Counted from the first letter of the stretch, positions 1-8,701 are shown. The stretch: DNA of 64,000 nt from Amycolatopsis sp. NBRC 101858 (GCF_030269325.1 NZ_BSTD01000003.1:930001-994000), one strand, 5' to 3'. Notes: generated from the sequence alone by a model not told the origin. Program-made: numbers and translations.

Positions 1-763
1 GCAGCTCGACCTCGGTGCCGACCAGGTGCGCGTACCGCTCGTCGTCGGGGTGGACGGCGACCGCGGTGTCACCCAGCATCGTCTCGGCGCGGGTCGTGGC
101 CACGACGATCGCGGTGTCGCCGTCGCCGTAGCGGATCGAGACGAGCTCGCCGTCGTCGTCGTTGTGGTCGACCTCGATGTCCGAGAGCGCGGTCTGGCAG
201 CGCGGGCACCAGTTGATGATCCGCTCGGCGCGGTAGATCAGGCCCTCGTCGAAGAAGTTCTTGAACACCGTCTGGACGGCCTTCGACAGGTTCTCGTCCA
301 TGGTGAAGCGCTCGCGCGACCAGTCGACGCCGTCGCCGAGGCGCTTCATCTGGCCGAGGATCCGGCCGCCGTACTCGGCCTTCCACTCCCAGACGCGCTC
401 GACGAACTTCTCGCGGCCCAGGTCGTGGCGCGAAAGGCCCTCGCCGGCGAGCTGGCGCTCGACGACGTTCTGCGTCGCGATGCCCGCGTGGTCCATGCCC
501 GGCAGCCACAGCACCTCGTAGCCCTGCATGCGACGGCGGCGGCTCATCGCGTCCATCAGGGTGTGGTTGAGCGCGTGGCCCATGTGCAGGGAACCGGTTA
601 CGTTCGGCGGCGGCAGTACGATCGAGAACGGCGGCTTCTCCGACGCGGCGTCGGCCGTGAAGTACCCGGCCGCTACCCAGCGGTCGTACATCGGTGCTTC
701 TTCGGCGGCCGGGTCCCAGGCACCCGGAAGGTCGGTGGTCTGCTGCGGAGCGTTCTCGGTCAC
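1..763 (-). CDS. valS: Valine--tRNA ligase, N-terminal part (runs off left edge)
   Basis: This is the first 254 codons of a class I aminoacyl-tRNA synthetase that charges tRNA-Val in the cytoplasm. The reverse strand reads MTENAPQQTTDLPGAWDP from a GTG at 763. The class I HIGH signature appears as PPPNVTGSLHMGH near residue 50, and the editing-domain start appears as VVATTRAETMLGDTAVAVHP close to the window edge. Full-length ValS is about 860 residues, so roughly the last 600 residues lie to the left. The family call is certain. The GTG start is chosen because it gives the expected short N-terminal lead before the catalytic core. In other actinobacteria valS lies some genes downstream of clpX in the same orientation, and the same relative order is seen here. 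Confidence 0.97.
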   Translation of the reverse strand, partial: MTENAPQQTTDLPGAWDPAAEEAPMYDRWVAAGYFTADAASEKPPFSIVLPPPNVTGSLHMGHALNHTLMDAMSRRRRMQGYEVLWLPGMDHAGIATQNVVERQLAGEGLSRHDLGREKFVERVWEWKAEYGGRILGQMKRLGDGVDWSRERFTMDENLSKAVQTVFKNFFDEGLIYRAERIINWCPRCQTALSDIEVDHNDDDGELVSIRYGDGDTAIVVATTRAETMLGDTAVAVHPDDERYAHLVGTEVEL

Positions 764-820
764 AATGGACAAGTCTACGAACCCGTCACGGCGGGTCACC
801 CAGGGGGAAGGCACTCTCCG

Positions 821-1120
821 ATGGCACAGCCTCAGCAGCCACAGGATCCGGACGATCGGCGCCTGGAGACGCACCCCGACCTGATGAACCCGGACTGGCA
901 GAAGTTCGCCGAGCGGGACGCCTGGCTGGGTGCGAAGAAGGAGCTCAAGAAGCGCCGCAAGCGCGAGGGCCGCAGCGGCGGTCACCAGCCGGGACACAGC
1001 CGCTGGCCCGGCGTGCTCGCGCTGCTGCTGGTCGTCGTCCTGGTCGCCGCGGCGATCGTCGTGCACCAGATCCAGGGCATCGGCGTCAACGAGGATCCGT
1101 TCCTGTTCTTCGGCTCGTAA
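821..1120 (+). CDS. Small membrane-anchored protein with HPDLM-motif head
   Basis: This 99-residue protein of unknown function begins at an ATG preceded by GGGGGAAGG. The N-terminal cytoplasmic part contains the motif THPDLMNPDWQKF followed by DAWLGAKKELKKRRKR, a strongly basic stretch. One transmembrane helix (about residues 66-88, VLALLLVVVLVAAAIVV) follows, and the outside tail is short, so the protein is probably inserted N-in. The next gene at 1173 repeats the same head motif on a larger protein, so the two look like an ancient tandem duplication with divergent C-termini. It is divergent from valS with only 57 bp between the start codons, which must hold both promoters. I do not recognise a named family. 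Confidence 0.8.
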   Translation: MAQPQQPQDPDDRRLETHPDLMNPDWQKFAERDAWLGAKKELKKRRKREGRSGGHQPGHSRWPGVLALLLVVVLVAAAIVVHQIQGIGVNEDPFLFFGS

Positions 1121-1172
1121 CGCCCGGCCCCCGCCGTCGATGTTCAGGCATCGACTTCTGGGGGAAAATCAC

Positions 1173-2177
1173 GTGGACGACGACAACCTGCTCGAATCGC
1201 ACCCGGACCTGATGGACCCGGAGTGGCGCAAGCACGCGCAGACCGACGCCTGGCTGGGCGCCAAGCAAGATCGCAAGCAGTCCCGCAAGCAGCGGAAACG
1301 CACTTCCCGGGGGCCGCACCGCCGCTGGTGGGTCCTCGGCGTGCTGGTGGCGATCCTCGCCGTGACCACCGCGGCCATCGTGGTGGTGGCCGGCCGCCGG
1401 CCCCCGGCGCGTGCGGCCATCCCCGAGACGCCGAACCCGACGCAGGTGGCGCAGTACGCCCACGTCGACCTGGCCCGGCCGTACGCGAACACCCCCGCCC
1501 AGGACTGGACCAAGGGCATCGGCGGCATCACCTCGCCCGCCGCGGCCGCGATCGGCCCGTTCAAGGCCGAAGCGGTCGCCGACGCCTACGCGCAGGCCCG
1601 GCGGGCCATCACCGCCGCCCACCTCGAGCCCGCGGTGCTGTTCTCGCACGATCCGAAGGCCTACCTCGCGCTCTTCGCCCCGGACCAGCGCGAGCAGATG
1701 ACGCCCTGGCTGGCCGAGAAACCGGCGAAGGACAAGGCCGGCTTCGACTCCTACCTGACCGAGATCGCCGACGGCTACCACCTGCTCGACGCGGGGCCCC
1801 GCACGTTCGGCACGCTCACCGCGCACGCCGGCGAGAAGCCGGGCGAGCTGGCCGTGGACGCGAAGTACGTCGTCGCCTTCGCCTTCGACAACGTCCACCC
1901 CGAGTCTCTGACCAGCCCGAACGAGATCGTCAGCTTCCTGCGCGTGGACGAGAAGTTCGTGGTGGTCACCGGCTCGAGCGTCGCGAAGTCCAGCCGGGGG
2001 CTGTGGCTCGACGGCGGCCAGAGCGCGACTTGGTCGGTCGGCTGCGCCGCCGCCCGGGAAGGTTTCCTGGCGCCGGACTACGCCAACCCGCCGGGTCCGC
2101 CGACCGGTGGCGACCAGGACGCGCCCGGCTACTACGACCCGAAGTACCCGGTGCCGACCATCGACGGCTGCCACTGA
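1173..2177 (+). CDS. Membrane-anchored protein with HPDLM-motif head and extracytoplasmic domain
   Basis: This 334-residue protein starts at GTG 1173 behind GGGGGAAAA. Its first 40 residues (SHPDLMDPEWRKHAQTDAWL, then GAKQDRKQSRKQRKR) closely match the preceding small protein. A transmembrane helix at about residues 50-72 (WWVLGVLVAILAVTTAAIVVV) leads to a Pro-rich linker and a roughly 250-residue extracytoplasmic domain ending in DPKYPVPTIDGCH. Two cysteines in the outer domain could form a disulfide. I infer a membrane-tethered exported domain of unknown function. It lies 52 bp after its paralogue in the same direction, so co-transcription is likely, and a hairpin follows it at 2185. Confidence 0.8.
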   Translation: MDDDNLLESHPDLMDPEWRKHAQTDAWLGAKQDRKQSRKQRKRTSRGPHRRWWVLGVLVAILAVTTAAIVVVAGRRPPARAAIPETPNPTQVAQYAHVDLARPYANTPAQDWTKGIGGITSPAAAAIGPFKAEAVADAYAQARRAITAAHLEPAVLFSHDPKAYLALFAPDQREQMTPWLAEKPAKDKAGFDSYLTEIADGYHLLDAGPRTFGTLTAHAGEKPGELAVDAKYVVAFAFDNVHPESLTSPNEIVSFLRVDEKFVVVTGSSVAKSSRGLWLDGGQSATWSVGCAAAREGFLAPDYANPPGPPTGGDQDAPGYYDPKYPVPTIDGCH

Positions 2178-2184
2178 CCCACGC

Positions 2185-2204
2185 GCACTCCCGAGCGGGA
2201 GTGC
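2185..2204 (+). terminator. Hairpin after the membrane protein gene
   Basis: The sequence GCACTCCCGAGCGGGAGTGC is a perfect 9-bp stem around two bases, eight bases after the stop codon at 2177. No T-run follows, as is usual in high-GC actinobacteria. It separates the membrane gene pair from the MarR promoter. Confidence 0.55.
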
Positions 2205-2219
2205 GTCACATCCAGATGC

Positions 2220-2233
2220 ACAGTCTGGACTGT
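2220..2233. promoter_or_regulatory. Palindromic operator candidate for the MarR regulator
   Basis: ACAGTCTGGACTGT is a perfect 6-2-6 palindrome ending 11 bases before the MarR start codon. It overlaps a possible -10 hexamer TACAGT at 2232-2237. A transcript from that box would start at about the GTG at 2245, so the message could be leaderless. Autorepression by the adjacent MarR protein is the simplest reading. Confidence 0.5.
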
Positions 2234-2244
2234 ACAGTTAACCT

Positions 2245-2688
2245 GTGTGCATGGGCGAAGTACCCGCACACGTGGCCGAGAGCGCCGGCTGGATCCGCGC
2301 GGTCGTCGGGCAGCTGCACCGCCGGCTGCGCCAGGTCGACAACGCCGGGATCCTGACGCCGTCGCAGTCCGCCGTGCTCAACCGGCTCCACCGCGACGGC
2401 CCCGCCACCCAGGGCGAGCTCGCCGCCGCCGAACACGTCCGGCAGCAGTCGATGGCCGCCACCCTCGGCGTCCTCGACGAGCTCGGCTACCTCGCCCGCA
2501 CCCCCGACCCGGCCGACCGGCGCCGCGTGGTGATCAGCCTGTCCGAGGCCGGCTCCGACACCGTGCGCGGCATCCTGCAGCACCGCGACGAATGGCTGGC
2601 CCAGGCGCTGCTGGACGCCCTGTCCCCCGCCGAGCTCGACGCCGTCACCCGCGCGCTGCCGCTGCTGCAGCGCGTCGCCCAGCACTGA
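2245..2688 (+). CDS. MarR-family transcriptional regulator
   Basis: This 147-residue winged-helix regulator is likely a ligand-responsive repressor. The family core is visible: LTPSQSAVLNRLHRDGP, then TQGELAAAEHVRQQSMAATL (recognition helix), then the wing with RTPDPADRRRVVISLSEAG, which contains the conserved DxRR signature. The start could be GTG 2245 or ATG 2251. No Shine-Dalgarno sequence is visible, and the nearby -10-like TACAGT favours a leaderless GTG. The stop is 21 bp before the presumed start of an MFS exporter, giving a classic MarR-efflux operon. A perfect palindrome at 2220-2233 is the probable operator. The inducer cannot be predicted. Confidence 0.93.
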   Translation: MCMGEVPAHVAESAGWIRAVVGQLHRRLRQVDNAGILTPSQSAVLNRLHRDGPATQGELAAAEHVRQQSMAATLGVLDELGYLARTPDPADRRRVVISLSEAGSDTVRGILQHRDEWLAQALLDALSPAELDAVTRALPLLQRVAQH

Positions 2689-2709
2689 ACACACCGAAGG
2701 AGCCCCCTC

Positions 2710-4065
2710 ACGAGCACCGTCACCGCCCCCGCGAAGTTCGGCACCCGCCTGGTCACCCCGCTGGTGGCCGGCGCGGTGCTCAACCCGATCAACTCCACCC
2801 TCATCGCCGTCGCGCTCGTGCCGATCGGGCAGAGCTTCGGCGCCGGTCCGGGCCAGACGGCCTGGCTGATCTCGGCGCTCTACCTGGCCACCGCGGTCGG
2901 GCAGCCGGTGGTCGGGCTGCTGGTCGATCGCTACGGCGCCCGCCGCGTCCTGCTCGCCGGGGCGGTGCTGGTGATCATCGCGGGCATCGCGGGCATGGTC
3001 CCGCTCTCGGTCGGCTGGCTGACCGGCGTGCGGGTCGTCCTGGGGCTCGGCACGTGCGCCGGCTTCCCGGCCGCGATGGCCGTGCTGCGCCACCACGCGG
3101 AAGCGAACGGCCAGGGCGTGCCCGCGCGCGTGCTGTCCGTGCTGTCGATGTCCGCGCAGACGGTGATGGTGATCGGCCCGACGCTCGGCGGGCTCCTGAT
3201 CGGCCTCTTCGGCTGGCCGGCGATCTTCGCCGTCAACATCCCGCTCGCCGGGCTGTCGCTGGTGCTGGCGCTGCTGTGGGTGCCGAAGGACGACCGCGGC
3301 GAACGCACCGCGAAGCCGATCGACGTCCTGGGCATCGCGCTCTTCTCGGCGACCCTGCTCGCGCTCCTGTTCTTCCTGATGGACCCGGGCACGGAGACCT
3401 GGCTGCTCGCCGTCGTCGTGGCGTTCGGCGTCGCGTTCGCGCTGGTCGAACTGCATCGCGACGACCCGTTCCTCGACCTGCGGATGCTCGCGGCCAACGG
3501 CGCGATCCTGCGGACGTACCTGAGGCAGGCCCTGAGCTTCATGGCCATCTACGCGATCATGTTCGGCTACGTCCAGTGGCTGGAGACCACGCGGCAGCTG
3601 TCCGAGGAGGCGGCCGGGCTGATGCTGCTGCCGATGTCGGGCACGGCGGTCTGCGCGGCGGCGTTCTCGGGACGCGGCTCCGGGATCCGGGCGCGGCTGG
3701 TCACGGTCGCGGTCGCGCTGGTCGGCGGGTCGGCCCTGCTGCTGCTCGTCCACGACGGCACGTGGGTGGGCGCGCTGCTGGCCCTGGCGGCATTGTTCGG
3801 CCTGGCCCAGGGCCTGACGAGCGTCGCGAACCAGACGACGCTGTACCGCGAGGCACCCGCCGAGCAGATGGGCACGGCGAGCGGGCTGTTCCGCACGGCC
3901 CAGTACCTCGGCGCGATCGTGGCCTCGACGCTCATCGCGCTGTGCTACGGATCGCACGCCGACTCGGCCGGGCTGCACCGGCTGGCCGTCGCCCTGATCG
4001 TCGTCAGTGTGATCCTGCTCGCGGTCACCGTCACCGACCGGGGCTTGCGCGCCGCCAAAGCGTGA
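2710..4065 (+). CDS. MFS drug-efflux transporter, apparent ACG start
   Basis: This is a major facilitator with about 12 transmembrane helices, probably a proton-driven exporter of a small hydrophobic compound. Motif A is visible between helices 2 and 3 as GLLVDRYGARRVL, and motif C-like Gly/Pro patterns follow (VIGPTLGGLLIG). The start is unusual. A strong Shine-Dalgarno sequence GAAGGAG at 2696-2702 sits seven bases before ACG at 2710, which opens the peptide T-STVTAPAKFGTRLVTPL. The first conventional start in frame, GTG 2764, has no ribosome site and would begin inside helix 1. Either ACG is used, or a single base differs from ATG. A conservative annotation would be 2764-4065 (433 residues). 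It is co-transcribed with the MarR gene upstream. Confidence 0.88.
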   Translation, partial: TSTVTAPAKFGTRLVTPLVAGAVLNPINSTLIAVALVPIGQSFGAGPGQTAWLISALYLATAVGQPVVGLLVDRYGARRVLLAGAVLVIIAGIAGMVPLSVGWLTGVRVVLGLGTCAGFPAAMAVLRHHAEANGQGVPARVLSVLSMSAQTVMVIGPTLGGLLIGLFGWPAIFAVNIPLAGLSLVLALLWVPKDDRGERTAKPIDVLGIALFSATLLALLFFLMDPGTETWLLAVVVAFGVAFALVELHRDDPFLDLRMLAANGAILRTYLRQALSFMAIYAIMFGYVQWLETTRQLSEEAAGLMLLPMSGTAVCAAAFSGRGSGIRARLVTVAVALVGGSALLLLVHDGTWVGALLALAALFGLAQGLTSVANQTTLYREAPAEQMGTASGLFRTAQYLGAIVASTLIALCYGSHADSAGLHRLAVALIVVSVILLAVTVTDRGLRAAKA

Positions 4066-4107
4066 CCCCTGTCTGCGCTCACGATCATCGAGGCGCACGA
4101 TGGACAC

Positions 4108-6414
4108 ATGACCCGTGAAGCGCCGGCGCAGGACGTGGACGAAGCCCGCCTCGAGGTGGGCAAGCCGAAGGGCTGGGCGGCCGGGATACCCGGTGTCGCC
4201 GTGTCGCTCGCGCGCAGCGTCGAGCAGATGGGCGCAGGCCGGACCGTCAAGACGCTGCGGCTGCTGAACCAGCGCGAAGGGTTCGACTGCCCGGGCTGCG
4301 CGTGGCCGGAGCCCCGCGAGGTCGACGGCGAGAAGCGCAAGCTGGCCGAGTTCTGCGAGAACGGCGCCAAGGCGGTCGCCGAGGAAGCCACGAAACGGCG
4401 CGTGGACCGCGAGTTCTTCGCGAAGCACCCGATCGAAGACCTCCGGGGCAAGACGGACTACTGGCTCGGCCAGCAGGGCCGCGTCACCGAGCCGTTCGTG
4501 CTGCGCGAAGGCGCGACGCACTACGAGCCGATCTCCTGGGAGGACGCGTTCGAGCTGGTCGCGGGCGAGCTGAAGGCGCTGACCGACCCGAACGAGGCCT
4601 TCTTCTACACCTCGGGCCGGACCAGCAACGAGGCCGCGTTCCTCTACCAGCTGATGGTGCGCTCCTTCGGCACCAACAACCTGCCGGACTGCTCCAACAT
4701 GTGCCACGAGTCCTCGGGCGCCGCGCTGCAGGAGACCACCGGCGTCGGCAAGGGCTCGGTGACCCTGGCCGACATCCACCAGGCCGACCTGATCGTGGTC
4801 GTCGGGCAGAACCCCGGCACCAACCACCCGCGGATGCTCTCCGCGCTGGAAGAGGCCAAGAGCAAGGGCGCGCAGATCATCGCGGTCAACCCGCTGCCCG
4901 AGGCCGGGTTGATGCGGTTCAAGAACCCGCAGAACGTCCGCGGCGTCGTCGGCAAGGGCACCCCGCTGGCCGACGAGTTCGCCCAGATCCGCCTCGGCGG
5001 CGACCTCGCGCTGTTCCAGGCCGTCGGGCACCTGCTGCTGAAGTGGGACGAGGAGGCGCCGGGCGCGATCGTCGACCGCGACTTCGTCGACCGGGTCACC
5101 GAAGGCTTCGACGACTACGCGAAGCACCTGCGCGAGATCGACTGGCCCGAGGTCGAGCGCGCCACCGGCCTGGCGCGCGAGCAGATCGAGCGCGTCGCGC
5201 GGATGATCGCGTCTTCGGAACGCACGATCTACTGCTGGGCGATGGGCCTGACCCAGCACAAGCACGCCGTGCCGACGATCTCCGAGATCGCCAACCTGGC
5301 CCTGATGCGCGGGATGATCGGCAAGCCGGGCGCGGGCCTGTGCCCGGTGCGCGGGCACTCGAACGTCCAGGGCGACCGGACGATGGGCATCTGGGAGAAG
5401 ATGCCGCAGTCCTTCATGGACGCGCTGGCCGGCGAGTTCGGCATCGAGGTCCCGCGCGAGCACGGCCTCGACACCGTCGACTCGATCCGCGCGATGCGCG
5501 ACGGCGCCGGCAAGGTCTTCTTCGCCGTCGGCGGCAACTTCGCCTCGGCGACGCCGGACACGGAGACGACCGAGAAGGCGCTCCGGTCCTGTTCGCTCAC
5601 CGTGCACGTCTCGACGAAGCTGAACCGCTCGCACGTCGTCCACGGCCGCACCGCGCTGGTCCTGCCGACGCTCGGCCGCACCGAGCGCGACGTCCAGGCG
5701 AGCGGCGAGCAGTTCGTCACGGTCGAGGACTCGATGTCGCAGGTGCACGCTTCCCGCGGGCGGCTGAAGCCGGCGAGCGAGCACCTGCTGTCCGAGGTCG
5801 CGATCATCTGCCGGCTGGCCGAGACGCTCTTCGGCGCCGGGCACGCGGTGCCGTGGCGGACCTTCGAAGGCGACTACGACCTGATCCGCGACCGCATCGC
5901 GCGGGTCGTCACGGGCTGCGAGGACTACAACCGCCGCGTCCGCGAGCCGGACGGGTTCGTGCTGCCGAACGCGCCGCGCGACTCCCGCGAGTTCACCGGC
6001 ACCGCCAACGGCAAGGGCAACTTCACGGTGTCCGAACTGGAGTACCCGCAGGTGCCCGAGGGCCGGCTGCTGCTGCAGACGATGCGCAGCCACGACCAGT
6101 ACAACACCACGATCTACGGGCTGTCCGACCGCTACCGCGGCATCGAGAACGCCCGCCGGGTCGTCCTGGTGAACCCGGACGACATCGCGGCGCTCGGCCT
6201 GGCCGACGGCGCGATGATCGACCTGGTCTCGGAGTGGCGCGACGGCGACCGGCGCGCGCCGTCCTTCCGCGTGGTGGCCTACCCGACGGCCCGCGGGTGC
6301 GCGGCGGCGTACTTCCCGGAGGCCAACGCCCTCGTGCCGCTGGACTCGGTGGCGGAGAAGTCGAACACGCCGGTGTCGAAGGCGATCGTGGTGCGGCTCG
6401 AGCCCCGGCCCTGA
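4108..6414 (+). CDS. FdhF/YdeP-family molybdopterin oxidoreductase (formate dehydrogenase-like alpha subunit)
   Basis: This 768-residue cytoplasmic protein belongs to the bis-molybdopterin (DMSO reductase) superfamily, in the FdhF/YdeP branch. The branch hallmark EGFDCPGCAWPEP is near residue 55. It is followed by the cofactor-binding core: FFYTSGRTSNEAAFLYQL, NMCHESSGAAL, VVVGQNPGTNHPRM and a C-terminal molydopterin-dinucleotide domain with SHDQYNTTIYGLSDRYRG. No in-frame TGA suggests selenocysteine. Proteins of this branch are linked to formate oxidation or acid resistance, but the substrate is rarely proven. FdhD, a sulfur carrier needed by formate dehydrogenases, and an OFA-family antiporter are encoded within 7 kb, which supports a formate or oxalate role. 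There is no Tat signal. Confidence 0.93.
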   Translation: MTREAPAQDVDEARLEVGKPKGWAAGIPGVAVSLARSVEQMGAGRTVKTLRLLNQREGFDCPGCAWPEPREVDGEKRKLAEFCENGAKAVAEEATKRRVDREFFAKHPIEDLRGKTDYWLGQQGRVTEPFVLREGATHYEPISWEDAFELVAGELKALTDPNEAFFYTSGRTSNEAAFLYQLMVRSFGTNNLPDCSNMCHESSGAALQETTGVGKGSVTLADIHQADLIVVVGQNPGTNHPRMLSALEEAKSKGAQIIAVNPLPEAGLMRFKNPQNVRGVVGKGTPLADEFAQIRLGGDLALFQAVGHLLLKWDEEAPGAIVDRDFVDRVTEGFDDYAKHLREIDWPEVERATGLAREQIERVARMIASSERTIYCWAMGLTQHKHAVPTISEIANLALMRGMIGKPGAGLCPVRGHSNVQGDRTMGIWEKMPQSFMDALAGEFGIEVPREHGLDTVDSIRAMRDGAGKVFFAVGGNFASATPDTETTEKALRSCSLTVHVSTKLNRSHVVHGRTALVLPTLGRTERDVQASGEQFVTVEDSMSQVHASRGRLKPASEHLLSEVAIICRLAETLFGAGHAVPWRTFEGDYDLIRDRIARVVTGCEDYNRRVREPDGFVLPNAPRDSREFTGTANGKGNFTVSELEYPQVPEGRLLLQTMRSHDQYNTTIYGLSDRYRGIENARRVVLVNPDDIAALGLADGAMIDLVSEWRDGDRRAPSFRVVAYPTARGCAAAYFPEANALVPLDSVAEKSNTPVSKAIVVRLEPRP

Positions 6415-6419
6415 CGGGA

Positions 6420-7034
6420 TCAGCCCTGGTAGTCGCGCTGCAGCGTCTTGGTCATGTCGGTGACCTCGGCCTGCACGTTGTCGAGGGTCGCCGGCGGGAT
6501 CAGCGCGGCCTCCGTGCCGCCGTCGGCGATGGCCATGCCCATCACGACGTTCCCGGAGCGCACGGCGGCCCACTGCTCGGAGAACCCGGACTCGTCGCCC
6601 ACGCCGGTCGCGAGCCGGACGCCCGAGTGGTCGGAGAGCGCGTCGGTCATCAGCTGGGTGGCCTTGGCGGCGGCGTCATCGGCGTCGGAGTCGGTGAACC
6701 GCACGACGGCGACCGTGACGAGCCGGTAGTCCTGCAGGTTGGGCTTCCCGCCGCCGAGATCGCGGGCGAACAGGCGCTTGCAGGTGGTGACCTCGTCGTC
6801 CCCGGAGGAGCGGTCCTGGGGGACGACCTTGGCGTCGGCGGTCTTCACCGAATCGGCCGGTATCTCGACAGTGCCCGGTGCGAGCCGGTCGCGCGCGCTC
6901 GCGGCGGGCAGCTTGCAGGCGTCGATCTTGTCGGGGTAGTGCGCCGAAGCGGACGCCGACTGGCACGCCGCGCAAAGAACGGCGGAAGCGAGCACCGGAA
7001 GGAGCCACCCTCCGCGGGCAACGCTGCTGCGCAT
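6420..7034 (-). CDS. Secreted lipoprotein of unknown function
   Basis: This 204-residue protein has a lipoprotein signal peptide: MRSSVARGG, then a hydrophobic core WLLPVLASAVLCAAC, whose last Cys is the predicted lipidated residue (lipobox LCAAC). The mature part contains a paired-Cys layout (DACKLPAA and TTCKRLF) reminiscent of small actinobacterial DUF3558-type lipoproteins, though that assignment is tentative. The ATG at 7034 is chosen over upstream in-frame codons because it places the signal peptide at the N-terminus. Its stop is six bases from that of the convergent oxidoreductase gene at 6414, so the two genes nearly touch tail to tail. Confidence 0.82.
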   Translation of the reverse strand: MRSSVARGGWLLPVLASAVLCAACQSASASAHYPDKIDACKLPAASARDRLAPGTVEIPADSVKTADAKVVPQDRSSGDDEVTTCKRLFARDLGGGKPNLQDYRLVTVAVVRFTDSDADDAAAKATQLMTDALSDHSGVRLATGVGDESGFSEQWAAVRSGNVVMGMAIADGGTEAALIPPATLDNVQAEVTDMTKTLQRDYQG

Positions 7035-7294
7035 AGGTTCCGGACTTTCCGTATTTCCTGAAATTGACTTTCCGGATCGCCACCGGTCCGGTGATCTTTT
7101 CCGGCCCGTCGCGCGGCGTCGCCGTCGACGGTCATCGCACACTGCCTCACCAGGGACGCAGCGTCAAGACCAATCACCCTCGTGGTCCGCCGTGGTCCGG
7201 TCGGCGGAAAACGACGTCGCGGCGTTTCGCGGAAATTATTCGCACAATTTCGGGTATCTCGATGAAAAGCCGGGCATTCCATTGCCCCGCGCGA
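7035..7294. other. Relatively AT-rich intergenic region upstream of the lipoprotein
   Basis: This 260-bp spacer holds no convincing gene. It is clearly less GC-rich than its surroundings, with stretches such as GGAAATTATTCGCACAATTT. It contains a short inverted repeat CACCGG-T-CCGGTG at about 7082-7094. It most likely carries the promoter of the lipoprotein gene and the terminator of the LCP gene. Confidence 0.45.
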
Positions 7295-8701
7295 TCAATT
7301 CACGCAGACGACCCCGTCCGAGGTGATCGGCTCGTCACCGGCGGCCGGGGCGCCCCCGCCACCGGTCGTCCCCGGGCCGGAGTACACCGACCCGAGCACG
7401 ACCTCGATGCGGCCCGCCGGCACGGCCGCGGACTCCTGCGTCGCCAGCCCGCCCAGCAGCTTCGCGACCTCCGCGCCCCGCTGCGCGAGATCGGCGCCGA
7501 AGCGGACCACGGACGTCCGCCGCGAAGCGGTGTTGCCGGTGTCGCCCTTGGCGAACCCGTGCTCCCCCAGGAACCCGGCCACGCGGGCGGCGAGGCCCTC
7601 CTTCGGGCCGGCGTTGTGGACGTCGACGGTGACCGGGGCGGCAGCGGGCGTCTTCGGCGCCGCGGACCCGATCAGGGCCGCGGCGAAGGCCTTCACCTCG
7701 GCCGGGTCGACCTGCACGGCCGTGGCCCGCGGGTTCTGCGGGTCGTAGCGGTAGTCGCGGTTGCCGACGGGGATCGTTTCGAACCGGATCCCGCCGCTGT
7801 TGATCCCGCGCATCTGCGCGACGAAGTCGAGCAGGTTCCACGACTCGTCGAGCACCACCGAGCGCTTGACGGCGTCGATGAGGTCGGACAGCTTCCCCGG
7901 GTCGCCCAGCGTCCCCGCCGACAGCACCTGCCGGGCCAGCCCGGCGAGGAACACCTGCTGGCGCCGGACGCGGTCGAAGTCGGTGTTCTTGAGGCCGTCG
8001 CGCTGCCGGACGAAGGCGAGCGCGTCCGCACCCGAGATCCGCTGCCGCCCGGCGGGGAAGTCCGCGCCGGAGTTCTTGTCCTTGGTGGCCTCGTTGAGGC
8101 AGACGTCGACGCCGCCGACGGCCTTGCTGATCTCGTAGAAGCTCAGCAGGTTGACCTCGGCGAAGTGGTCGATCTTGACGCCGGTGAGGTCTTCGACGGC
8201 CTGCCGCGTCCCGCGCCGCCCGGCGGTGAGGGCCGCCTGGTCGATCTTCGCCTTGTCGGTCTCCCCGGAGTCGCGCTGCCGCTTCGCTTCGGCGGCCTTC
8301 GCGCGCCCGAACGCGGCGTTGATCTTGCCCTTCCCGCCGGGCATCGACACGTAGCTGTCGCGCGGGATGGAGAACGCTTTCACGTCCTTCGTGCCGTTCG
8401 GGATCCGCAGGACGATGAGGGTGTCGGTGAGGTCGTCGCCGTTGGCCCCGACCCGCAGCTCGCGCAGGATGTCCGGGGAAAGCGGTTTCCCCTGCTGGTC
8501 GGTCCGCGAGTCCCGCCCGACGAACAGGATGTCGAGCGAGCCGTCGGCGGGCTGCTCGCCCGGCGCGGTGCCGCCGTCGGCGTCGATGACGCTGTCGCGC
8601 GTGACGTCGTCGAGGGCGTGGAGGTTCTCGTAGCCGTACGCGGTCCCGCACAGGACCACGGCGGAGAGCCCGGCGACGGCGATCTTCCCCAGTAGGTGCA
8701 C
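7295..8701 (-). CDS. LytR-CpsA-Psr (LCP) family cell-wall glycopolymer transferase with LytR_C domain
   Basis: This 468-residue exported enzyme is anchored by an N-terminal signal/anchor helix (IAVAGLSAVVLCGTAYGY). LCP proteins transfer undecaprenyl-linked glycopolymers such as arabinogalactan precursors onto peptidoglycan. The catalytic domain (about residues 50-290) shows ILFVGRDSRTD, DTLIVLRIPNG, AFSIPRDSYV, VGGVDVCL and ALAFVRQRDG, carrying the conserved Arg/Asp residues. A C-terminal LytR_C domain (about 355-440) shows VTVDVHNAG and GLAARVAGFL. The GTG start at 8701 directly abuts GGTAGGAA with almost no spacing, so CTG 8692 (nine bases from that ribosome site) is an alternative. The neighbouring genes are unrelated. 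Confidence 0.92.
   Translation of the reverse strand: MHLLGKIAVAGLSAVVLCGTAYGYENLHALDDVTRDSVIDADGGTAPGEQPADGSLDILFVGRDSRTDQQGKPLSPDILRELRVGANGDDLTDTLIVLRIPNGTKDVKAFSIPRDSYVSMPGGKGKINAAFGRAKAAEAKRQRDSGETDKAKIDQAALTAGRRGTRQAVEDLTGVKIDHFAEVNLLSFYEISKAVGGVDVCLNEATKDKNSGADFPAGRQRISGADALAFVRQRDGLKNTDFDRVRRQQVFLAGLARQVLSAGTLGDPGKLSDLIDAVKRSVVLDESWNLLDFVAQMRGINSGGIRFETIPVGNRDYRYDPQNPRATAVQVDPAEVKAFAAALIGSAAPKTPAAAPVTVDVHNAGPKEGLAARVAGFLGEHGFAKGDTGNTASRRTSVVRFGADLAQRGAEVAKLLGGLATQESAAVPAGRIEVVLGSVYSGPGTTGGGGAPAAGDEPITSDGVVCVN

Noticed and set aside
4108..6414. Selenocysteine-containing formate dehydrogenase
   Set aside because: No in-frame TGA occurs in the coding region, and no SECIS-like hairpin was evident.
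2206..6573. A 1455-codon open frame on the reverse strand
   Set aside because: It runs antisense across the MarR, MFS and oxidoreductase genes, is built of Arg/Ala/Gly/Asp-rich text with no domain, and arises from codon bias in very GC-rich DNA.
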